Positions 31,283-46,544 of a stretch of DNA of 64,000 nucleotides are shown here, one piece after another (position 1 is the first letter of the stretch; each line of letters starts with the position of its first letter). This DNA is from Phellopilus nigrolimitatus (lineage: Eukaryota > Basidiomycota > Agaricomycetes > Hymenochaetales > Hymenochaetaceae): the NCBI GenBank assembly GCA_021029095.1, contig JAJOHG010000054.1, positions 124,001-188,000 on the forward strand. Reading direction: 5' to 3'. Below the pieces are notes generated by a model. It saw only the letters and a list, made by a program, of their open reading frames with translations, searched no databases and was not told where the DNA came from. The position numbers and the translations under genes are program-made.

Positions 31283-31364
31283 AGAAAAAATAAAAAACAA
31301 ATTGACACATCAGGGATTGAACTTCTGCCCTCTCGAACTAAGTGAGCAATTGGGCCCCGAGGGC
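31283..31364 (-). repeat. tRNA-derived SINE fragment
   Basis: On the minus strand a tRNA 3'-half-like segment with a perfect B box (GTTCAATCC) runs from 31364 to about 31302 and is followed by a T/A tail (TTTGTTTTTTATTTTTTC). Confidence 0.45.
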
Positions 31365-31365
31365 T

Positions 31366-31600
31366 TTTATTTTCGAAAAATAAAAATAAAAATAAAAACA
31401 AAATAAAAGAGGGGGGTAACGTTGTTCACGTTGGCTAGCACCTACCACCGAGCAAAGCTACAAGTCATATAGTCCAGGCGGGGAACTTCCGGTTTACCCA
31501 GTGGCGGGTGCATAAAGTGCGGACACTCGAAAGCACCTGAGTCTACGGGACCCTCTATACGCTTCGGGAAGCGCTCAACCAACTGAGCCATTACGGCATG
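31366..31600 (-). repeat. tRNA-derived SINE, about 235 bp
   Basis: On the minus strand the head (GCCGTAATGG...) contains an A box (TGGCTCAGTTGG, 31579-31590) and a degenerate B box (near 31521-31537). A unique body follows, then a tail of repeated ATTTTT units (31366-31405). Head, body and simple tail in this order are the hallmarks of a SINE. Confidence 0.6.
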
Positions 31601-31989
31601 AAAACTTTTGAAACTTTTCGCTCTAGGACCCCATTCTCGCAGCCTCTCTTATTGGATTCAACTTCATTTCTGGTTTTGTGAACATATCTCGTAGTAGTCA
31701 AATGTACATAGTATTCATTTGCATATGTATATAATACTACAGTTCACCCTAATATCCGTACCGCCCTCATTTTCTGTGTCATCTTCGTCGTGGCCTCGTT
31801 ATTATGTTGGTCTCTCCTAAGCTCGCTTTCGTTTTCGTGCCTTTTGCGGCTCTTCAGCATCGCGAGTGGCGCGTTCCACCGGGGCGGCACGTCCCACCCG
31901 CCCCACCGTCCGCCCGGTGTCGCTTCGCACGCGCCGGAGGTGGCGGCTCGTCCGTCGTGTGCACGGCGGCACCCCAGAGCCCGACAAGC
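31601..31989. other. No gene recognised
   Basis: Between the SINEs and the HSP70 remnants. A minus-strand ORF (31744-32373) continues from HSP70 sequence into unrelated sequence. Confidence 0.4.
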
Positions 31990-32789
31990 CCGTCCCATCC
32001 CGCCGCAAGTATGTGCCGGCCGCGGACACGGAGAACGCGGAGAGCGGCGCGGTGTGCAGGAGGTTGTTGTCCTTCGTGCGCACAAGCTCGCCCTCGAAGA
32101 CCTGGATAAGGACACCGGGCTGGTTGTCGAGAAGATTTCGGACTTCTTAGTCGGGACAGTGGCGTTGCGCTTGATGAGCGCGGTCAAGACACCGCCAGCG
32201 GCCGCCAGCGGTCTCGATACTGAGCGAGAGCCGTGCAACTTCGATGAGGTCCTGAGTCTTCTCGGAAGTGTCACCGGTGGGCATAGTAGCCTGGACAGCA
32301 GCATAGTAAGCGACAGTTTCGTCAGGGTTGACGGACTCGTTTGGTTTCTTACCGTTGAAGAAGTCTGAGCCAAGCTTCATGATACGGGGGATACGGGTAG
32401 AACCACCGACGAGGACGATCTCGTGAACGGAGGACCTTCTCGACCGGCTGGAGCGCGCTATGGAAAAGGTCCTGGCAAAGCTCCTCGAAAGGAGCATGGG
32501 TAAGGGAGGTGTAGAAATCGATACCCTTGAAGAGCGAGTCGATCTCAAAGGTGGTTTGCGCGGCCGAGGAGAAGATGCGCTTCGCGCACTCGCAAGCCAG
32601 GCGACTCGGCGAACGAGAATGAAGGCAGGAGCGCGCGGAGAGGCGCATCGCATTACGACGAGCTCGAGGGGCTACAGGGCGATGTCGAGACGGATGTTGA
32701 TGCGGAGACCATGTCCCTTCATTCGAACATTGGCCACGAAGGTGCAGATGCGCGCTGAAAAAAGAAGAGGCGTGGGACGAAAATTCTGC

Positions 32790-33590
32790 TCTTTGGACGT
32801 GACCTTTTCGGACGTCGACCCATCCAGCTCTCCGAGTCTGAGGACGACGAGCCCGTCACGTTGTCAGCGCGTTGTCAGCGCGTCGGCAGCGCGTCGGGCA
32901 CCTCTCCTCGGCGCACTCGTCGACATCCGCATTCGATTCCGATGCTTCGCCCTCAACACCGCAGCGATCCCTCAGCCCAGGACATAGCAGCACGTGCAGC
33001 TCACGAGGCCTTGTTGCATGAGGCGGAGGATCAGTGTCGCCGCGAGGAGCGGGAAGAAAAGCAGGAGAGACGCCACCGCCGTCGTGAGCGGCGCGAGCTG
33101 AAGAGGGTCGCGGAGGCTCTGCAGAAGGGTGCAGGTATGAACATGGACGGCGAGGAGTTCGAGGGGCTTCCCGGGGAGTGGGCAGCTGCGCTCGTCGTTG
33201 AGTGCGGTCTTAGAGTCGGTAATGAGCTCGCCTACTGTGCTGAGTGCTCCTGTGGAGGAGTTTGGGCCATATAACGGCGACGCGATCGCTCCTGTTGTGT
33301 GTGGCGACGACTCCGCGGATGGAGAGACAGACCTTGGTGGTGAGGCATACGTGCGCAAGACGCGGTCTCGCGGGTCGGACAGCTCGTGCTCGCGCACGCA
33401 GTCCCATTTGCACCTGTGTCTCACTCGAACGTGGGTTCTTCCCAGTACACCCATCAATACCTCTCGCGTGGCTCTCCTCGGCCGTCCCACTCGGTGTTGA
33501 GTTCGGCAAGAAGCACACAGGCTCTAATTCATGCAGAGACGACGGAGAGCGCGAGCATTGGGCGAGAGATCCGAGATCAAAGGTCAGCTT
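32790..33590 (+). pseudogene. Unidentified gene fragment inside the HSP70 pseudogene
   Basis: The plus strand spells, across frameshifts, a plausible protein: QDIAARAAHEALLHEAEDQ, a highly basic coiled coil (RREEREEKQERRHRRRERR), EFGPYNGDAIAPVVCGDDS, YVRKTRSRGSDSSCSR, SNVGSSQYTHQYLSRG. I do not recognise it. It runs opposite to the HSP70 remnants. Confidence 0.45.
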
Positions 33591-33966
33591 CGGCGCCAAC
33601 TCTCATTGAAAGAAAACTAAACGTACCCCTTTTGTTCTGGCGTCTGAACTCCTGGACGAAGTGGTTGACCAGACGGTTGTCGAAGTCCTCACCACCCAAG
33701 TGGGTGTTACCAGCGGTGGCCTTGACCTCGAAAGTGCCCTCCTCGATGGTCAGGCGAACACATCGAAGGTTCCTCCACCGAGATCGAAGATGAGGACATT
33801 TCACTTGCCATGGACCTTCTTGACGGGACTGTACGCAGTGGCGGCGGCGGTCGGCTGTCGGCTCGTTGATGATTCGGAGGACGTTGAGGCCGGCGATAAC
33901 ACCGGCGTCTGGCGCTGGGAGTCGTTAAAGTACGCCGGGACAGTGACAATGGCGTCCTTGACGATT

Positions 33967-34242
33967 GTGCCGAGGTAAGACTCAGCGGTCTCCTTCATCT
34001 TGGTGAGGACCATAGAAGAGATCTCCTCAGGCATCTACACAGAAGCAACTCGTTAGTACCGAGAGCAATGCGTACAATCAACCATTAGGAAAGAAACTCA
34101 CGAATTCCTTGGTCTCGCCGCGGCACTCGACCTGGATGACGGGCTTCTCGCCCTTGGAAACGATGGGAAATGGGAAATGTTTCATGTCAGCCTGGTCCTC
34201 CGCGTCCGCGAACTTGAGGCCGATGAGGCGCTTAGCGTCGAA
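33967..34242. repeat. Near-identical 276-bp direct repeat, copy 1
   Basis: Differs from 35686-35961 at about three positions. It spans two HSP70 exon ends and the intron between them; much higher identity than the surrounding HSP70 remnants implies recent duplication or gene conversion. Confidence 0.85.
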
Positions 34243-34479
34243 TATCGAGAAGATTTCGGACTTCTTCGTCGGTACAGTTGTGTTGTGCTTGATGAGCGCG
34301 GTCACGACACCACCGACGGTCTCGATACCGAGCGAGAGCGGGGCGACGTCGAGCGAATTCGAACAGGAGAGCTGTAGAGCTGTGAAGGTTCTCAAGAAAG
34401 AAAGAAAAAAGAAAGAGAATGGATGATCAGATACATAACAGGAGCGAACTCAGATTTCAGTATGATAGAACTAGACATT

Positions 34480-36116
<1,637 letters not shown>

Positions 36117-36212
36117 GAGCACAAGACTCGACACATCCGAATCAGGATAAGGAATCCTTACCCTCTGCCACATCATCAACGAACCCCTTGCTTTGCTTGC
36201 TTCAACTTTCTC

Positions 36213-38188
36213 ATGGCGCCGCCGAAGAGAAGATCCTCTGCAAGGGTTGCACAGAATGCGAGGCCGAAAACCGACACGCCAGAGCAAGTGATCGCGAAAG
36301 CTGTTTCCCGTCAGGTGACGTTCGAGCCCACCGTCGGATCCAAGCAAGCCGTAGCAACTCGTGCTCAACGGCTTCGACAAACCACTCAAGCCCATGCCGC
36401 CGCCGCTCGAGGACTTGGTAGAGGAGCAGAGCTGCCTGCTGCTAGTGGCCCGAACGTGCCGCTGGACCCAAATGGCAGAAAGAATGATGACGAATCAGTG
36501 GCCCGGGTTCTCGCGGCGGGTGTTGGAGATAGTGCAGAAATACAGGAGATGAAGAAAAAGCAGCGCGAATTCACGGTGCGTAACATAACTTTGGAAAATG
36601 AACAATTTGCTTAACATTCTTTGACTGTGTCAATGGGGTGTCTCTTTTGGTACTGGCATTCGATTGCTCTCGGCTTATCGTCGCCCTATCTCGTTGTTAG
36701 GAGATGACAAGACAGCAGAAAGCTGATTACCGTGCAAATCGCCATGCTGAATCTCTGCAAGCTGCAGAACGAGGTGAAGCGCATCCGCGCAGACCTACAC
36801 CAGACTCTCGCAAAGCTGAGAAAGAGAAGGCTACCGATCAGAACAACGAGAAGGCTGAGAAGGTTTGCTCTAAGCCAAATGACTTCATATGCTGGGAAGG
36901 TTCCAGTGGTAATGTTGCATGCACAAATGATGACTGTCAATACCTGAGTGCGTTTCATTTATTTATATTAACATCTGAATGAGATATTGAACAGTAACAG
37001 ACAAGGAGATCACTGCGGGTCATCTGGTTATGGTTCGCCATATGCCAGGCGCTCGGTCTGGAGATGTATAATTTCTTTTCCTTTTGAAGAGGACTAATCA
37101 CTAATGTTTTCTGGTTTTAGGGCTTTGTACCAGATGTGCCCAAATATGCGCATTTGGAGTGTGTTACTCAGCGGGCACTGGCTCGTCTTGAGAACCCAGA
37201 GAGCTACCATGTCTCAGACTTTGTCGACCCCGAGCAAGAGGAGCAAATCAGAAATGCAATTGCTGCTGCTGTCCAATGGGTTGCTCACAATCCTGAGGTC
37301 AGCCAGGCAAGCATTAATGCTCCTCTAGTCAAGACGAAGCTCTCAAAGCGGAAGCTCTTGAAGCTGACCAAGGCTGGAAAGAAATCTGCTTCTGTTTTCC
37401 ATGCTGAGCATACTCCATTGGCCAAGCATATGAAACACCAAGCCGAACAGAAAGCTGAGCGTGCTTTTCAGAAAGCTGAGAAGAAGCTTACTGCTGCTGT
37501 TGGAGTGGCAAAAGCGGAGGCTGCAAAAGCGAGGGTGGAGCTGGGAAAAGAGGTGAAGGAAAAGGAGAAGGTGGCTGAAGAGCTGAGGGAGGCGAAGGAG
37601 GAGCTGGCAGATGCGAAGCAATCGGCTGACAGGTTGACTTCTCTCCTTAGCAGGGGTGCCCAGAAAAACTTGACAAAGAATATCAAGAAGAAGCTGCTTA
37701 TTGATCAGAAGGTGAAGCTGCAGGATGCTGCCCATTTTTCTACAATGCAGCTGCATGCTATTATCCTTCGAACCCACAATGCTATTTCCCAGAATGATGG
37801 GATCAAGAAACTCATTTCAGATGCAATTGACAAGGAGCATCCTGGTGAAGGCGAGCTTTACTTGAAGAAGCTTGACTATCAAGCCAACAAAGGTATGAGT
37901 GATTTCTTCATTCTATCCATTTCTAATTACTCTCTTCAAGGTCCACATGGTTATCTTGCTCAGGGATATCGTGGTGTTGGTAATGAGAAGTTCCTAAAAG
38001 CTATGGAGGACAAGTTTTCACTTGCTCAAGAGGAGGTGGACTGGGAGAATGCTGCCAGTGGCTCAGGACTGGTACACAATGATGACGAGGGAGTGGCAGA
38101 TGAGCTTGGTGACCAGGAACTGGAGGACATTTTTGCAGAGGCGGCAGATGCTGGAGCACTCAATGTCCCTAAGTCGCGCAGGGCTTGA
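36213..38188 (+). CDS. Plavaka-associated zinc-finger/coiled-coil protein
   Basis: Proposed exons: 36213-36575, 36701-36947, 36995-37065, 37121-37892 and 37941-38188, all in phase; the last intron (48 bp) is also readable in frame. After a basic N-terminus (MAPPKRRSSARVAQN) there is a Cys/His cluster (CTNDDCQYLITDKEITAGHL ... KYAHLECV) reminiscent of PARP-type zinc fingers. A long coiled coil rich in K, E and A follows (about 37420-37660), then a C-terminal domain with an acidic tail. It lies directly upstream of the transposase in the same direction, so it is probably an element-encoded DNA-binding or accessory factor. Confidence 0.65.
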
Positions 38189-38331
38189 GGCGATTAGATA
38201 ATCTGAACTTCCATAGAAGGCAATTATGTAATGGTGCTGACAAAGACAGTACACAAATAATCCCAACTCAATCTATTTTTCTCACACTCGCCTTGTCTTG
38301 TACCACCATCATCTCTGACAACACTTTTACC

Positions 38332-41300
38332 ATGAGCCACTATCAGCTGGGATCTTACCTCCAATTCCAGCAGGACCACGATGATCGCAAATGCCCTGCT
38401 TGTGGTGCAGATTTTCCCACTGTTCGTGGAAAAACATTCATCTCTCCAGAGCAGAAAGCTGCAAATGGTACAAAAAGGGAAAACTCGCTGATTTGGCGCA
38501 CAATTATCATCCTGTGACAGAGGATCTTGAAGATGACCCACCAGACACTGGTGATTTTGACTTGGACAACCCTCTTGTCTGGGATGATGGATATGATGAT
38601 GAAGAGGTGGAAGGGTTTGAGCCTATTCATATGGTGGCTTCATCTTCACAAACACAAGTCCAGGATCTGGATCGACGCACAAAACGAGCACGTAGTTGAC
38701 GAGTCACCATTTATCCATGACATTCATCCAAATGCAGGAACAGTTACTGGTCATCAACAGACAGCCCAGGAACATTGGGCTGCTCAGCATGTCAATCCAA
38801 ATTCCCCCCCTATCAATATATTTGATCCCTTCGCATCAGAACTTGATTGGAGGACAGCAAAATGGTTTCTTGAAGATGGATCTAGCAAGTCTGCATCAGA
38901 CAGGCTTTTGAAAATAGATGGAGTATGTCTTCTGTTTATTTGAAAACTAATTCATGTTACTTATCAAGTAAAACAGTTTGCCAAGCAACTTGGCTTGTCC
39001 TTTCATAACATGGACAGCTTGTACAAAAAAATGGAGAGACTCCCTGGAATGGCACCTTGGCAAGAGAGGACTATAAGGCTTGCAGATGACCCTGATGAGG
39101 AGCACCTCATTCAATATCGCTAATCCAATTCAAGCTATCAAAAGTCTTTGGAGTAATCCTGCCCATGCTAAACATATGGTGTATGCTCCTGAAAAGATGT
39201 GGGCAAATGCAGATCGGGATTCACGGCTTTACAATGAGATGTGGACAGGAAACTGGTGGTGGACTTTGCAGGTCAGTGCTTACATCTCAGAAGACTTGCA
39301 TTGGCTGTTAAACATTTTGTGACATCTAGGATTTATTACCTTCAGGAGCTACTGCAGCTCCTTTGATTATCTCCACAGACAAAACACAGCTCACCAATTT
39401 CTGTGGAAGCAAGCAAGCTTACCCAGTCTATTTGACCATTGGGAATATACCCCGATGGATTAGGAAAAAGCCATCCAAAAAAGCCTGTGTTCTTCTTGCC
39501 TACCTCTCTACAGACAAAATTACATCTTCTCAACTTTCTGAAGATGAGAAAAGGCGCAAGACACACCAGCTCTTCCATGAATCTATGTGTCATATTTTGG
39601 AGCCACTTGAAAAAGTTGGTAGAGAAGGTGTTGACATGGTTGGAGGTGATGGTGACATTCGGAGAGTATTTCCCATCTTGGCATGCTACCCAGCAGACTA
39701 TCCTGAACAATGCCTGGTAACCTGTGTCAAATCTGGTGGATGTCCAAAGTGCTATCGAGTTAGAGGAAACATAGGAGATCCTGGAATCAGTGAGCTTCGT
39801 ACAGCTCAGAAGACCCTTGACATCATTGAATATGCCCTGACCCATCCTCGACGTGCCTTCCACACAGTCTGCCAGGACCCAGAACGTGGACTAAATGGTC
39901 ATGTCTCTAATCCATTTTGGGCAAATTTGCCTTACACAAACATACATATATCCATAACCCCAGATGTCCTGCATCAGCTTCATGGTGGAGTGTTTAAACA
40001 TATTCTGGAATGGTGTCAGCTGGCACTTGGAAAGAAGGAGCTAGATCAACGTATCAAATCCTTACCTCCTGCGCATGGCATACGGCAGTTTCCCAAAGGC
40101 TTCTCAACTCTCATCAATGTTTCTGGACCAGAGCGCAAACAGATGATGAAGATATTATTGGGTGCAATTGCAAATGCTGTTCCCAAGGATGTTGTTATTG
40201 CAACACGAGCTATCCTGGATTTCACATACATTGCGCAATATCCTAGCCACAGTGAAGAGACACTTCAATACCTGGATGATGCTCTTCAGCTATTCCATGA
40301 TCACAAACTTATTTTTGTTGAGCTTGGTATCCGCAACAACTTTGAAATCCCAAGCTTAGTGGCTTGCCACACTATAAATCATCCATTGAATCTTTTGGGG
40401 CCACAGACAACTATAACACCGAGCAGTTTGAGAGGTTGCACATTGATTTTGCAAAACAAGCCTTTCGTGCAGTCCAACCGGAAGGAGGAGAGGCCGCAGA
40501 TGCTTCGTTGGCTAGACAGACAGGAAAAGGTTGCTGCATTCCAGCTCCTGCTTGACATACGACACCCACCAGTTCATACACTCTCCAAACTGCTTTCGAC
40601 AAGGCAGGGTACAGCCTATCCTGTTAGCCAAAACTGCTCCATTCCCTAATAAAAGTGTCAATGCAGTTGCTATTGAGCACAAAGCGCCATGGTTCATATG
40701 GTACTTGAAGGAATATCTGCATGGGAAAAGTCTTATCAGGACACATTCTGGTGCTCGAGGCCGTTTGGCAATCCAAGATGCTCCTTTGCCATTCACTAGC
40801 ATTAATGTCTGGACTAGTGTGCGACTACGCCACAAGGACATCCAGGGCTTGGACAAGGACAAGCAGATCATGGACTCTTTTCATGCTGCCCCAGAAAGGT
40901 CTGATAAATGGGGGAAACCAGTTGCTGCAAGGTTTGACACTGTGCTTGTTGAAGAGGGTACAGATGAGCAGGAAGGTGGTGTTAATACCAGTGTAGATGG
41001 TGAGTCACATTGTTTGTCCATTGTCTCATGTTGAGTCTAATTTGGAATAGGCACAAGAGTTGGGAGGGTGAAAGTCATATTCTCACTCCCAAAAGTCTTC
41101 ACAGATGCTGCTCCCCATGCTCCAGAGGAACACTTAGCGTTTGTAGAATGGTTTACTCGTCCAAGAGCTGAGCCAGACACAGCCTCAAAACTATATGAGG
41201 TCAGAAAACAGAAAGAGATAGGAACTGGTGAACTGACAGGTCAGATTATCTCACTGACTGAGATACGACATAGTGTTCAGCTAGTTCCAAACTTTGGACA

Positions 41301-41405
41301 TAGCAGGGCAAATCAGTCTTGGAAACCTTCAAATGTTTTGGATGACTGTGAATCATTCTATATAAATAATATGGGTAGTCTTCATACATATCAGTCAGTG
41401 TATTA
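38332..41405 (+). pseudogene. Plavaka transposase, apparently frameshifted
   Basis: Begins MSHYQLGSYLQFQQ with a zinc-binding CPACGADFPTVRG, then HLSRAESCKWYKKG. The core contains MWTGNWWWTLQ, IISTDKTQLTNFCGSKQAYP, YLTIGNIPRWIRKKPS, CHPADY-like ACYPADYPEQ, GGCPKCYRVRG, ITPDVLHQLHGGVFKH, and the C-terminus VGRVKVIFSLPKVF, LAFVEWFTRP, NVLDDCESFYINN typical of Plavaka. Introns are near 38923-38973, 39270-39345 and 41002-41051. The frame shifts without an intron near 38433 (in an A run), 38692, 39120 and 40610, so this copy is probably dead unless these are sequence errors. Confidence 0.85.
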
Positions 41406-41419
41406 ATTTACTATGCATT

Positions 41420-41690
41420 AGCTATACATGTTTTGGTTGACAAAAGTGGAAAATAATTATACTGTATATACCAAATATTACACCATATATTGCTATATAC
41501 CAGACACCTTGTCCTATATTGTAATATATATTCCTGTGACCAAACTAGATATCACTATCTTCACTATATATCTGAACCTGAATGTGATATACCACTATAT
41601 ATCATATATAGTCTATATACTGATATATAACAGAGGTTTGGAGCTATATAGCACCATATAGCACCATATACTTTTCCAATTAGCTATATT
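41420..41690. repeat. Right subterminal repeats of the Plavaka element
   Basis: AT-rich stretch with many CTATATA, ATATATCA and TATATAG motifs, matching the left subterminal region in composition and motif. Confidence 0.6.
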
Positions 41691-41711
41691 GCATTTTGGT
41701 TTTTCCTGATG
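41684..41711 (-). repeat. Right terminal inverted repeat of the Plavaka element
   Basis: Ends TTTTGGTTTTTCCTGATG; the reverse complement matches 25382-25410. Confidence 0.85.
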
Positions 41712-41803
41712 TTGAGACGTTTAAGGAATTAACTTGATTCTGCAGTGACACCGTACGATATTTTACATCTCCAAGAACTCCAAGAACTCGTGCGGAAAGG
41801 TCT
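41712..41803 (+). pseudogene. RPB1: RPB1 copy A, continuation after the transposon
   Basis: The rest of the interrupted intron (ending TTGATTCTGCAG at 41745) is followed by the exon VTPYDILHLQELQELVRKGL, with a small LQE duplication. The copy then joins directly to copy B. Confidence 0.8.
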
Positions 41804-43696
<1,893 letters not shown>

Positions 43697-44180
43697 TACT
43701 TACTGGAAAAGGACGCATGGAAATTCGACACGATACCAGAGATCTTTAACGGAAAGAATGGCGCGGACTTTATCGATTTGGACATCGAGGAAAAGCTCGA
43801 GGCCCTTGAGCGTGAAAAGGAGCGGCTCGCCGCGGAGGGCTTCTACGACAGCAATTCGGACATGGGATTGGATTCGGAGGACGAGCGAGATGCGGTCGAA
43901 CTGAAGGATGCGCAGGAGAAGCGCCAAATATCGCAGATCACGAAAAAGGCGATGAAGAACCATGCGCGGCTGCCACGTACCGCAGGTTTGGGCACGCTGA
44001 CCGAGCTGACGTCTGACGAAGGCAGGCCTCGACCCGAGCCGCATCCAGGAGCGAGCGGAGATGCTTGCGAAGGTGCGGCGCGCGAAGCGGGAGCGCGGCA
44101 AGGACGCAGAGATGGACGTGGTTATGGATGGCGGAGACGGCGATGCGGAGTGGATGGACACGTCGGATCTCCGCCCTTGA
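43697..44180 (+). pseudogene. NOG1: Fragment of nucleolar GTP-binding protein NOG1 (C-terminal region)
   Basis: Directly after RPB1 the frame reads [70 protein letters not shown] and, after a frameshift, [20 protein letters not shown]. This is the C-terminal part of NOG1, a ribosome-biogenesis GTPase; the GTPase domain is absent. Same orientation as the flanking RPB1 pieces. Confidence 0.8.
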
Positions 44181-44429
44181 CATCCTGCCGCACACACTCC
44201 CACCTCCTTGCCCTCAACATCCTGGCGAGGGTCCTGGTGTACCTTCGTTGTGCTCGGAGGCGGCCATGCAACAGATTCGCGAGAACTTGAAGGTGAGTCT
44301 CATCGACTTCGATGAGGACACTATTGACACTGAAGCCGAAGTACTACAGCGCGACATCGCCTGTTGCCCACTTCCCGTCGCGGAGCTCGCTTTGTATGAG
44401 GTGCGGTGGCGCACCTCGGCGGCGGCGCG

Positions 44430-44690
44430 GCAACTGTCTGCGTCACATATTTCTGCAAAGTCAGCAAGTTCCAGAAAATCAGTTTGCTGGCTATTGCCAT
44501 GCTTCGCGGCGTCATCCCGACAATGCTCGAGTGCCCCGACTGTGCATTGAGCTGCGTGCATGCCGAAAGCATGCAGGGCCCAGCAGTTGAGGATGCCGCG
44601 ATCACATTTTGGTTCCCCGTACTCTTTAGCTTCTACGACATCATCATGGATGGCGAAGACATGGAGGTTCGATGCTTGTGAGACGAAATT
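44430..44690 (+). pseudogene. SEC7: Fragment of an ARF-GEF of the SEC7/BIG type
   Basis: Reads KVSKFQKISLLAIAMLRGVI, PTMLECPDCALS and ITFWFPVLFSFYDIIMDGED, the conserved segment that follows the Sec7 domain in large Golgi ARF exchange factors. The rest of the gene is absent. Between NOG1 and this piece (44180-44430) nothing was recognised. Confidence 0.7.
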
Positions 44691-44724
44691 CTTCATTCCT
44701 CACTCATACACTAATAGACAAGGC

Positions 44725-45480
44725 AGACGATTAAGACGTTCGGCATAAATGATCGTGAACTCGAGCATCGCTATGGAGTGGACATTACTGATCCCAATGG
44801 TGGCTTCCTCCCCGGCGAGCTTCAGGTCGGTATCGACGATTCGTCGCTCGAACTCCAGCAGAAGCTCGATGAGGAATACGAAAGGCTATGTGAAGACCGC
44901 CGCCTCTTGCGATACTTCATCTTCCTTGGCAGGGACAACTCCACTGCGCATTGCCTGCCCGTCATCCTGAACCGCATAGAGTGCAGAATGCGACCCAGAT
45001 TTTTCACATGGACCGCAGGAAACCAAGCGATTTGGAGCCGACTTACATGATCGGGCAGGCGCAGCAGCTGACAGAACGTCTCATTGTCGTGCGCGGCGAT
45101 GATCCTTTAACCAAGGAGGCGGCCGACAACGCATTCTCGCCTTCCACATGCAATTGTGCGCGACGTTCGCTGCTCGCCCCGTCTTAGAAGAGTTCCATCT
45201 CAACCGTGAAGCGTTTGACTGGGTCCTGGAAGAGGTAGAGACGAAGTTCAACCAGTCTCTCGCCCATCCTGGCGAGATGTGCGGTACGCTCGCTGCGCAA
45301 TCGATCGTGAACCGGCGACACAATAGACACTGAACACGTTCCGTTGAGCCGGTGTTTCTAGTAAGAATGTTACGCTCGATGTACCCGTTCTGGAGGAGAT
45401 TATCAACTTCGCTACGAACATCAAGACTCCGTCACTCTCGCTACTATTATTCCGTTGCTCACTGTCTACCTGAACGCTGA
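44725..45480 (+). pseudogene. RPB1: RPB1 copy B, segment 2
   Basis: RPB1 resumes about 80-100 residues further on: TIKTFGINDRELEHRYGVDI, DPNGGFLPGELQVGIDDSSL, then after a frameshift [70 protein letters not shown], and in another frame [20 protein letters not shown] and TNIKTPSLS. It stops at 45480. Confidence 0.9.
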
Positions 45481-45964
45481 GATCACCTGACCACGGCCTC
45501 CGCCGGTCCCTTCCCGTTCGGTCGATCTCCGTCCAAATCGAGGTTGTTTTTGTTTTTCTCGCGCCACCCGTTGCCAGCTGGCAACCGCCACATCGTGTCG
45601 TCGTTCCTTCTTCTTTCCCTCTCCTTTGTCGTTTGCAGCTGCACGCAGCAGCGCTTGATGTTCAGACCGAAGCAATTGCAGTTCGCTGCAAAAGTGGAGG
45701 TGCATGGAGTTTCGACTCAGTGTACCGTGCTCTGAAATGAAGTGCTGCTTGCAGCAGTGCTTGATGCTCAGACCGAAGCAATCGCAGTTCGCTGCGAAAG
45801 TGGAGGTGCATGGAGTTTCGACTCAGTGTACCGTGGTCTGAAATAAAGTGCTGTTCGTCGTGTACTGCATTCTGAAATGTTCTGAAAAAAAATTGTAATG
45901 TGCCCCCCTGTCCTCTTCCTCCGAGAAACCTCAGACCGAGGACCAGCTGCTGCTCTCCCTGCGC
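45481..45964. other. Spacer between RPB1 and TAF2 pieces, with tandem repeat
   Basis: No gene seen. It holds a two-copy tandem repeat (45645-45854). Confidence 0.6.
45645..45854. repeat. Two-copy tandem repeat, 106-bp unit
   Basis: Units at 45645-45750 and 45751-45854 share GTGGAGGTGCATGGAGTTTC and CAGACCGAAGCAAT, with about nine differences. Confidence 0.85.
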
Positions 45965-46500
45965 AGTGCCTTTCAACACGAAATACAAGCGCGTACGGCG
46001 AATTACGAAGCGCTATATCGCGCGTCAGGCTGCAGCTCAGGCAGCCGCGGAGGGTGATACGGAGGCGGCGGAGGCGATGGGTATGGTCGACATGGGTTTC
46101 GGACTTGAGGTCTGGGAGAATGAAGACGAGCGTGAGCGATGGAAGGTCACCGATTGGACTGAGGACGAGGAGCAAGCAATGGCGGGTGCAACATACGAGT
46201 GGATCAGGATGGACGCAGATTTTGAATGGATCGCAAAGATACAGTTCGAGCAGGCGGATTATATGTGGGTGTCGCAACTACAGCGTGATCGGGATGTTGT
46301 AGCTCAGGTCGAGGTAAGTAGATTTTGCTGACGTTAAGAGTGACGTGGTGTTCTAACATTTTATACGATAAGGCGGTTCAAGCACTCACCAGACTGCCCA
46401 CTCCCATCGTATCAAGTACCCTTACTAAGACGGTTCTGGTCACGAACTACTTCTTTCGAGTTAGATGCGAAGCAGCATTGGCTATCGTCAGTGTGCGTTA
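45965..46500 (+). pseudogene. TAF2: Fragment of TFIID subunit TAF2
   Basis: Reads FNTKYKRVRRITKRYIARQ, AEAMGMVDMGFGLEVWENED, ATYEWIRMDADFEWIAKIQF, DYMWVSQLQRDRDVVAQ, then after a GT-AG intron (46314-46372) [20 protein letters not shown] and [11 protein letters not shown]. The MDADFEW / YMWVSQLQ.DRDVVAQ pattern is characteristic of TAF2. Both ends of the gene are missing. Confidence 0.75.
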
Positions 46501-46544
46501 TATTCATCTTCTTGCCGTATCACATCTACTTATCCTCTACGCCC

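Larger units (their letters stand above)
31990..34390 (-). pseudogene. HSP70 pseudogene 2, chimeric and interrupted
   Basis: Read right to left on the minus strand: a substrate-binding piece ([23 protein letters not shown]) joins abruptly to an ATPase-domain piece ([16 protein letters not shown]), which is out of order for HSP70. Then [52 protein letters not shown], an interruption by unrelated plus-strand sequence (32790-33590), and later [19 protein letters not shown] and [20 protein letters not shown]. Numerous frameshifts. Non-functional. Confidence 0.85.

Noticed and set aside
41400..41700. AT-rich repeats as a possible origin or centromere-like sequence
   Set aside because: They are explained as subterminal repeats of the Plavaka element because the left end has the same motif.
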